From Symsagittifera roscoffensis (lineage: Eukaryota > Xenacoelomorpha > Acoela > Convolutidae): 64,000 nucleotides of DNA. Location of the stretch: NCBI RefSeq assembly GCF_963678635.1, contig NC_087065.1, positions 50,906,452-50,970,451 on the forward strand, written 5' to 3'. This document shows, piece by piece, positions 56,329 to 64,000 of the stretch; the stretch's first letter is position 1; the number at the start of each line of letters is the position of its first letter. The notes beneath the pieces are model-generated. The model searched no databases, was not told the origin of the DNA, and saw only the letters and a list, made by a program, of their open reading frames with translations. The translations under genes and the position numbers were made by a program.

Positions 56329-57250
56329 TTAACTAGCTCTGGCGATAGTAAATCTGCATGAAATTATATGAGGGGTTTGGAGGCATAGCAAGGTTAATGA
56401 AATTACTGCGTGACCGTTGATAAGGATGGATCCGATTTGTAGAACTGTTTTGCTTCCGATTGCTAAAGATTTGTACATATTCTGAGCGGGGTAATTACTA
56501 AAACTTTGGCAAATGAAAGATCTGAAGCAGTGGCGTAAAAATGGGGCACCATGCTCGTCATGTAAGTGTAAATTGTCCCAATAGAGGAAACTCCAGCTGT
56601 TAATGCTTTTTATCATTGTATTTAGTTTCATCACTTGATAACCAGAATTTGAGCTGTACACACAATTAATAAAATCATTTTACACATCCACAATTTTGTT
56701 TGCCTCTACGTTATCCAGAAATAGTATTTGCAAATTACCACTCTTTCAGGTGTAAATTTTTGCACTAATATATCAAGCATTTTCTCATATTTTGTCGAAA
56801 AGTCATTCAAAGTTTCAAATTTCCTCCTTGAAATAGAGTCTGTGCCATCCTGTATAACTACGCATTTAAGTTCCGAGCTTGGATATTTAGTTAGCACTTT
56901 CAGCTTTTTCTCTGTGCTATGCCCCTATATGAATGGATTATTGTGTCGTTGGGCATAGTTTCTGTTCTGATTCTAGCTTTAATACTAGAACCCAAAATTA
57001 AGTTTTTAGTATTTTCGGCAATTTTGAAGGGCTCAAACTCACGTCTAACTGGGGTCCTGGTATTGAAAATTTGGGTGCTTGATTCCTGAATTTGTCCTGA
57101 AGTTCCACTCGCACTTCCCCCTGTTCGGTTAATGATTTTGATAATCTTTCTATAGTCCTCCTTCTGGACGTACAATTCTGAATAAATTTTGAATAGATCT
57201 ATTTTGTTAAGTTTGTCAAACTCCTCTAATGTTAATTTATGGCTAGACAT
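56329..57250 (-). pseudogene. Non-LTR ORF1 with SGNH-like fold (broken)
   Basis: Three frames in series. 57250-56900 begins MSSHKLTLEEFDKLNKID (helical), then NLILGSSIKARI and DTIIHSYRG. 56897-56706 has CVVIQDGTDSI and FETLNDFSTKYEKML, then ERVVICK. 56661-56329 has SGYQVMKLNTMIK and WDNLHLHDEHGAPFLRH. The LGSS, GTDS and D.LH..EHG blocks fall where SGNH esterases have GDS, GTND and DxxH. CR1-type ORF1 proteins are known to carry such domains. Key residues are partly changed (GSS for GDS). Confidence 0.6.
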
Positions 57251-57309
57251 AATTATGGCTACACTAGTTTAAATAGTCAATCAAAAGAACTTATCCGCTG
57301 GAAAGTGCA

Positions 57310-58000
57310 GAGTTAGTGTGTAAGTAGTGATCAGAAGTTCTTAATTCAGAAGTTGTCAGAATGAGTGTAGATCAAATAATTTTTCGGAAATCCAGAAATT
57401 TTTATTTCGGAATTGTCGAATAAATATATGATTTTACTCTTAATTTGTTTTTTATATTTTATTTGGTAATATGGAAGAAAGTTTGGGTTGGCTTTTTGTC
57501 TTCAAAAAAGCGTTTTTCAAAAATCGAATTTTTTAAGATTTGACTTGAAATAAATGAGATTTAGGAGTTATTGCTGAGTTTTGAGATGTTTTTCTTATTC
57601 AGAAAAAACATTTGGCATATTTTGGCAGTGATAACTTGGCAGAGATAATTAGGCAAAATTTTGTAGAGTTAGAAGGTAAGTAATAATCAGAAGTTCATCA
57701 TCACAGAATGAGTGTAGATCAAAAAAATTTTCGGAAATCAAAAATTATTTTTTTTCTGAAACATCGGATAAGTATATGAAATATTTTTTATTTTGGTTTT
57801 TCTGTTTTATTTTGTGAATTGGAAGAAAATTTGGGTTCGTTTTTTTTCAAAATTCCGATTTTCAAAATTTTTTTAGAATTGTTTAAAATTTGAGTAAAAT
57901 TACTTGAGATTTAGAAGTTATTGCTGAGTTTTGAAATATTTCTTGTATCGAGAAAAAAGTTTGGCAGAAGCTGGCAACTCTTAATATCAGAAAATTTTCA
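57310..58000 (-). repeat. Two 350-bp tandem monomers upstream of ORF1
   Basis: 57310-57650 and 57655-58000 are diverged tandem copies. Both contain ATGAGTGTAGATCAA (57361 and 57708), TTTTCGGAAAT, GGAAGAAA.TTTGGGTT, GAGATTTAG.AGTTATTGC and TTTGGCA, at a period of about 347-351 bp. They lie directly before ORF1 of the minus-strand element, the usual place for promoter monomers in a 5' UTR. Confidence 0.7.
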
Positions 58001-58252
58001 TCAGGGATAAATCATAAAAAAATCATAAAAAAACGACTGTTTTCTAGTTTTGACCTCTGTGTTGAATTTATACCTTTTTCTCAAATTCAATTGAACTTGA
58101 AGGCATCAAAATCAGAATTTACACTAATGGACAAAATAAGCGCAATTTCAGTATTTTACTCTCTCAAATTCCTTGTTTCAATGTACATTTTGGACAACAT
58201 TTTTCTTCGAAAATCAGTTAAATTTCTGCATTGACCGAGAGCAAATGAGCGG
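58001..58252. other. A+T-rich spacer
   Basis: No gene. It includes a weak match to the repeat found at 5040-5120 (AACTTGAAGGCATCAAAATCAG; CGAAAATCAGTTAAATT). Confidence 0.45.
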
Positions 58253-58464
58253 AGCTACCATCTGTGAAAATATCAATTTTGCTTTCAATGGCTGATCAAA
58301 ATAATCCGGGTCTGAAACTGCCAGTTCTCCCCATCTGCCTAGGTTTTTTACTTCGCATGAATAAGTATCAAACGTCTTAGTTTGTTAGAAAACTGGCTTT
58401 TTCAGACCCGGATTACATTGGTAAGTCATTGAAACTAAATATTGATACTTTCACAGATTGGAAC
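58253..58464. mobile_element. Small inverted-repeat (MITE-like) element
   Basis: The left arm 58253-58330 and right arm 58384-58464 are inverted copies (shared: ATCTGTGAAA.TATCAAT, TTTCAATG, TAATCCGGGTCTGAAA, GCCAGTT). About 80 bp of stem with some 15% mismatch surrounds a 53-bp loop. There is no coding capacity. The right arm ends exactly where diverged LTR D begins. No clear TA or other target duplication was found. Confidence 0.6.
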
Positions 58465-59330
58465 CTTCGACTGGAAATACACACCGACGGAAAATGAAGC
58501 TAGGTTCTAAAACGACCGGCTTTTTTCTAAAAACAGCTTCAAATGCTTTTAACCCTCCCTACCAAAGCCAGTTCAATGTGTGATTCTTTAATATCGGGTC
58601 GAAAAGGTCGTTACAACTTAAAGGCTATCGGACAAACCGCGCAAATTACCAGGGTTACATGCAAAAATAGTGAGCTTATGGCTGGGTCTCAGTATCCCAA
58701 GACCGCGATCACTGCTAAAAAAAGGGTAACTACTTAACTTTTATGTTACTAATGTTTTTGTTCAGTTGATGAAAACCATCATATCCATCGGAGATGGATC
58801 AACCCTTTCCCTCAACGCCTAGCTTCTCCTTATCTGAAAACGAACTTGATGTTGTTTGATTTTGCTGTCTTTTCCCATGAACCTTCCGGATTTTTGAATC
58901 CGGTCGAATATTTGTCCTGGCGACCAGGAAGAGTAGCAAATCTTTCCAATAGCCCTCCTGATTGTCGGGAAAATCTTAGTAATGATTGTATCTGTAAAAA
59001 CGTTAAAATTCGGAGCGCTCTTTTCCTAGTATCGATGAAAACAATTTCCATCGTTTGCTGTATTTCTTCTACGTCCTGTTTGTGCTAGCGGAAACGGTTG
59101 TTCTGACTTTCGCGGTTTTTTTTGTTTGCAAAAAAATTGTTACGTGTCATGCACGCCTACTTCCAAAACTTAAAAAATATTTCGTCGCTCCAAATTAACC
59201 CCTCCGAATACGTTCAGTTGAACGATTTACACTATTAATCGTCTAAAACAGCAAATCCTTTCACTGAACTGTTCCGAACAAAAACTCGTTGGCGACTTGC
59301 ATATCGGATCATGCTGATCGAGTTTCACAG
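58465..59330 (-). repeat. Diverged LTR D
   Basis: Starts CTTCGACTGGAAATACACACC, parallel to ATTCGCCCGAAAGTACATACC at 5724. It keeps GGGTCGAAAAGGTCGTTAC, AAGGCTATCGG, TTACATGCAAA.ATAGTGAGCT, ATGGCTGGGTCT and CCATCGGAGATGGATC.ACCCTTTCC from the two LTR families, then matches LTR C. It is a full-length or near full-length solo LTR with no internal element on either side. Confidence 0.65.
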
Positions 59331-60849
59331 ATGATAGCTCTGCTCTTTTCCTCTCGGTCAATGTAAAAATTTTACATGTCCAAAATGTACAATGAAGACA
59401 GGAATTGAGAACTTGCGCTTGATTTTGTCCACTAGTGTATAATTTTATCAAAAAAATGTTAAACAGAATGTGGAAACTGACCAATTTTTTATAAATGATC
59501 AATACATAGCTAAAAAAACCGATGCAAATACTTAAGTTTGATTCTTGATTCTAATCTTTCATTTCAATCTCAAGCAAAAAAAAAGTATTTCAAAAATGGC
59601 CCAAGGAATTTAAACGACAGATACTATTGGACAACAGTTTCCCACAATATCTTTGATTGCTTTGCTTTGTTGTTTAGTTTTAAGTCATTTAGAGTATGCA
59701 GCATTATTTAATGATGTCCTTAGAAAATCGTTTCAACTGAGATTTGAAACGCAAATTTTTCAGATCAAAAAATAATTTTTCTGCCGCACAAGAGAAAATT
59801 TTTTTTTCTCGGAATTGAGAAAAAAATTGAATTGAAATGCGTTACCCATCTATATCAGTATCTTACTAACAAAAAGCAAGTTTTCACAAATGCATTGAGT
59901 CTAACGACAGTGAAGTATACAATAAATCAAGGAACAAAGCAAAAAAGAATTCGATAACCACAGTTCATCTAGTAACCTACACAAAAAATTGTGTTTTCGT
60001 GTGATGTAAAAAAAATTGAATTTGATGCTCAGAAAATTGCGCAATTTTGCTATAACCACATCAATGTTCAGGAAAAAATAAAAAAATTCTATCTACGCAA
60101 ATGAAACCAAATCCTATATGTACGCATACAAATGCATGGTGTGAATTATGTTTTAATTAGTTTATTTGCAATTATATGTTCAGTTTTGACAATGTTCTAT
60201 TAATTTTACATTTTTAGCCATTTTTACGGTTTTACAAAATTTTTACTTCACATTTTCATTCTTAAAATGATGATTTTTTTGATGTAATAATTTCATCTCA
60301 TTTTATTCAAACATATGAATAAATAAGCTGACTTTATATAATGTTAACTTTTAATTGTTACTATAATAATGCACCGACTATTAAGTATGGTAATAAGGAA
60401 GTTTTTCCTTTTTTTCTTCTTCTTCTTCTTCTACAACAGGCAACAAAAATAACTGTTAACAAGGATACCCGGTTGCTGAGCGAGCAGCACGGAACATTCC
60501 GACCATACAAAAAGCAGAAAAAAACAAGTTGTTTTCTATTTGCAGCAATGGGTGGTGTAACTCAGGAACTGTACCATCGCGTAAAATTTTGTTTTTTTTT
60601 TGTTGATTTTGCTTTTAACTTTTGCAAAAAATTTTTAATTTTCTTTTGGTTTTTTTTTCGCGAAACAAGCGCTAAAGTTAAGTAGAATGGGTAACATAGT
60701 ATTTTACAGTAAATTCTGTCGTAATCAACCGGAGATTTCAATTTGTATTAGGCAACAGAAACTGTTCGAATGATATGTAGACTGCATAACTTGTACTGCA
60801 AAAAGTGACCCAAACGCCTGATCAATAGAGTGATTTCATTAGATAAAAA
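59331..60849. other. A+T-rich DNA without recognisable genes
   Basis: A 91-codon minus frame (59227-59502) overlaps LTR D. A 114-codon plus frame (60341-60685) is Phe/Lys-rich over a (CTT)n tract at 60410-60431. Neither resembles a known protein. A weak match to the 5130-5200 repeat lies near 59450-59510. Confidence 0.5.
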
Positions 60850-61130
60850 CTTACAATTTATTATAGAAAAAGCTAACGAGCACGGAATAATTTGCGTTTA
60901 TCAAATGAATAATGTGGTAAATTAACTACGGTAGATCACTTGCAAATGGTTTCGGAAACCAACTGATACTAAAACTATCTGGAAATTTCCTAGCTGCTCC
61001 TCCCATTGGCATAAAAAAAACTTTAGAAGGGACAAATTATAAATTGTTTCGATGTACCAGTAACTGGAACAATTTTGAGGAGCATTGATAACTAACGAGG
61101 AAGTTTGGAAAATCAGTACGCAGAGTTCTG
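60850..61130 (+). pseudogene. Penelope-like element 3, RT C-terminal fragment
   Basis: LQFIIEKANEHG, then CKWFRKPTDTKTIWKFPSC and, after a frameshift, IKKTLEGTNYKLF and CTSNWNNFEEH. These match in order the corresponding part of PLE 1 (LQFTIEELDSNG, LYQKPTDTGIILNFRGC, VIEGTVHRVF). There are many frameshifts, and no KVHK, YVDD or GIY-YIG part survives nearby on this strand. Confidence 0.65.
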
Positions 61131-61730
61131 GACATCAAAAATTGTGAACTAAACATTGCAAAAGATTGTATATGCCAGTAAGTCAAACGAAAAAACGTTT
61201 AGTAAATTTTGATTCCAATGGACTTTTTCAAAGTTTCGCTATGGCCCCCTCGAGCTCAATTTTATCGCGATAACTGAAACAGAAAGTCAAATCATCAGAG
61301 CTACTCGAGTTTTTCACAAAATTTTTATTACGAGATAGAGGGAATTAAACAGGTAAAATACAAACATTTTCGCACATTTTTGCATCATCAGGTGTAAATG
61401 TATTACAAACTCATAAGATGATCGTCGATCATAAAAATTTTCAAAGACAATGGCTATGCAGAATAATAAAAAATCAACCAAATAGAAGTTTCCAATTTTG
61501 AAACTCGCGCCAAAAGCACATGCCAATTATATCATCAGACTCGAGCTTCTGAGACAATCTATCAATTAATTTCTTTTATTGAAAAAAATTTAATCTTAAT
61601 TTTTTGATTTAAGATTTTTTCACTTTTGAAACAAGTCAATTTATTAATTCGAAAGTTTTTTATTTATTTTTGTGCTAGCCGTAAATTTGTCTTCGGAGCT
61701 CAAACTTAAGGGGTCAATTATTCGCTCCTG
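61131..61730. other. A+T-rich DNA, possible decayed PLE remains
   Basis: No frame I can identify. The 70-codon minus frame at 61314-61526 is hydrophobic and Phe-rich, and looks like chance. Confidence 0.4.
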
Positions 61731-62760
61731 AACTCAACGCGCGCGATCATTCTCGGTCTCTCATTCTAGATAGGAAATGCTTCTATTTTTAGTAGCTTGC
61801 CGTTGATGTCAGCTTGGTCTATAACCTCCCATGACCTTCCCGCGCTCGTGCCCTCATTTTCACACTGCCTTAGATATTGTCCTATGGATGATTCCTTTTT
61901 CCGTGTTCGTCAATTCTATTGGTTAGATGTCGAACCATTTGACCAACATAGGTGGAGTAACATCCGCAACATGAAATTTTGTAAACCATTTTGATTTTAG
62001 TTCACGAGAAAAAAAAAGACTTTAAGGATGATAGGCAGGTTTTCAGCTTTCTGGTGTTGAAAAAAATTGGTGCCCTGATTTTGTTCCGCACATTTTTTTG
62101 TAAATCTTTGATTTTCATTGCCTCGGTACTGAACCATCATCATATGTGATGTGGATGTATTATCAATACCCCCTTGATGTAGGTCTTTGTCAAGGCTCAT
62201 GTTGACTTTTCCTTTGATGAGTCTGTCAAGGGTCTTTTAATCAATCTTATCAGTCAAAGGTTCTGCGTTTTGGTTGTCAAATCATTTTTTTAAACTTCAT
62301 GGCCTCATCGAATTCATTTCAAGTTTGAGTGCTTCTGAATGTTTGATGAACTGCGCCCTCTATTAGGTTTTTAATTATGGAGTGGAGCACAGCTTGAAAA
62401 TTAACGAATTGTCCCTGTATCAGATGGTTTTTGATACCATCCAGAGATTATATTTTTACGTGTGTCCACATTAACGTAATGTCAAGGGAGGCTAAATTGC
62501 TTTTCTCAATAGCCTTTTCTAAAGTAGACTGTAGATTAGAATGTAATTGACTTGCAGCGTTTAACAATTTTTCTTGATCTCCTTTCAAAATTCTCACAAT
62601 GTCATCTTCATATCTCAGAAAAAAATTCTTCTGAGCGTTGGTTATTTTTTTTAACTCGTAACCTGCCAAACGAAAGCAAACAGTTTTAGTTATACTTCTA
62701 TATTCAGTTTCTTGAAGCTTACTACATACTTGATGGAATCAATTTAGACAGTTTTCATAT
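61731..62760 (-). pseudogene. Penelope-like element 2: RT C-terminus, linker and GIY-YIG (broken)
   Basis: On the minus strand: a Cys/His remnant (C-LN-stop-FHQVC, near 62730), then FFLRYEDDIVRILKGDQEK (62640-62580, YEDD where PLE have YVDD), SNLASLDITLMW (near 62490), and after a gap VQYRGNENQRFTKK (near 62130), the basic segment before the nuclease. From 61990 to 61740, read in the best frame, comes a GIY-YIG core with ISCCGCYSTYVGQ and HLTNRIDEHGK, then DQADINGKLLKIEAF and NERPRM. It is degraded by stops and frameshifts and lies convergent with PLE 3. Confidence 0.75.
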
Positions 62761-64000
62761 TCAACACGTTACAGTCCATACGTAAGTTTTTCCTACATTC
62801 TGATTAGACGTCATTTAGATTTGCCATTGTCTTGCAAAATTTAATAATCATTTTCCTCATCACAGGTTCGAACTCGTCTATCCATAAACCTGCCACTATG
62901 ACGACAAGGGAGGCTCTCATAGCCAAATCATTCTTGCAAATTGACAGGTTTCGAAATTGGAAACTGGAAACTGACACAAAACAAAAAAGAAAATTAAACT
63001 TAACTTCTTTAAAAGATTAACTTAATAGAAAGTCTCAAAAACTTAAGTCTGATGATTTGGTCTTGGTGTAATTTCAAAGTGAGTTTCAAGTTTGCAAGCT
63101 TCTAATTGGTTGAATATTTTTTTGTGTAGCCATTGTCTTAGGGTATTTTTATGATGTTGACCATCTTATGAGTTTTTAAACATGATTATTCACAAATGTG
63201 CGAAAACATTCGTATTTTATTTTTTAATCTCTCCAAATAATCCAAAAAATAGAATTTACAGTTGCTAGAAAAATGTAAAAAAAAACAGTCAAAAGTCAAA
63301 TTGTTATTCGCAACTTGACCAGAGCTGTTTTGTTCCTGATAGAGATCACAGAGAGTGGGCTCGTGAACGCCACGTCTGGAACAAGAAGAACCTTGATGGG
63401 GAAGTTCGAGCACTCAAGTAACCCAATAGTCCTAAAATTATCCAAACTAATTATCTAAACTAGTAGTTATTAATTTATTGAAAAATCTAGAAATATAGAT
63501 ATTTTATAGTTCCACTTTTGCTGCCTAGATATGAGGACTAAATTTAATTACTTGAGAGAATATCTTAAACAGTTATGTTGAGGTGAGGCCAATTCAAAAC
63601 TGATCCATCTGAAATGGATCAAGTGTACACTGTCCAATAAAAACGAATCATAATTACTTTAGTTACCAACCCTGTCTTTAACGGTGTTCGCGTGTTTCAG
63701 GCATTAAGAGATCTAGCCATGACGGCGTGCTAATTTTTATCTTGAGTAGAGGAGGGGTATTCTAGTAGTAGCCAATAAGCCGTAACGATTCTTGATTTCA
63801 TAAGCGAACCACGAATTGGCTCCGACTGACTGAAGTACAAAAGCACAATAGATAGTGTCACTGACCCTTGAGCCAATAGTTATAGGGCCTTTTTTAACCT
63901 CATATGTGACGTGATTGAACTACTGTTACATTGTGTTTTACTTTGCGCTCCTGGTTGTTTTTACCACATCATGACTACCCCAGGATCGATACAAATCCGG
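62761..64000. other. A+T-rich DNA without recognisable genes
   Basis: Frames up to 75 codons (for example minus strand 63186-63413) have no resemblance to known proteins. I see no terminal repeats, and the window ends inside this stretch. Confidence 0.5.

Noticed and set aside
60341-60685. 114-codon plus-strand frame
   Set aside because: Phe/Lys-rich over CTT and poly-T tracts, with no resemblance to a protein family.

Overview
The window is A+T-rich metazoan DNA made almost entirely of transposable elements. I see no host gene, tRNA or rRNA gene. Ty3-type LTR, Penelope-like (PLE) and CR1/Jockey-like elements occur together, with (GA)n, (TAA)n and poly-G tracts, which suggests an invertebrate, possibly aquatic. 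The species cannot be named from the sequence.

The centrepiece (28388-50971, minus strand) is a 22.6-kb Ty3-like LTR retrotransposon. Its two LTRs (872 and 884 bp) both run TG...CA and match each other. It carries a 3.3-kb leader, gag with a CCHC knuckle, a protease, reverse transcriptase and RNase H. After pol it has about 10 kb of extra coding sequence: a macro-domain-like (ADP-ribose hydrolase type) protein, a coiled coil plus SGNH (GDSL) hydrolase protein, and a very long protein of unknown function in which the frame survives across several in-frame stops. The copy is dead: there are many stops and frameshifts, and the integrase core is missing while its C-terminal module remains. It sits antisense inside a PLE, whose N-terminal part ends at 28387 and whose remainder (RT and GIY-YIG) resumes at 50972.

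From 1 to 33591 the DNA is duplicated at two nested scales. An 18,023-bp unit is tandemly repeated (15569-33591, and the partial unit 1-15568). Each unit contains a 4.2-kb tandem duplication (4499-8696/8697-12882 and 22507-26707/26708-30905). Each 4.2-kb repeat carries flank DNA, the PLE N-terminus, one 3' LTR and the 3' end of the giant element, so four near-identical 3' LTRs line up. Shared sequence variants show that the 4.2-kb duplication came first and that some sequence exchange followed.

To the right (50972-64000) lie: the rest of the first PLE (+); a diverged LTR; a minus-strand non-LTR element (AP-endonuclease/RT ORF2, SGNH-like ORF1, two 350-bp 5' monomers); a small hairpin element; another diverged LTR; a PLE fragment (+); and a second degraded PLE (-). 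About 6 kb of flank per unit (1-4498 plus the part equivalent to 15569-18896) and the last 1.2 kb hold nothing I recognise.
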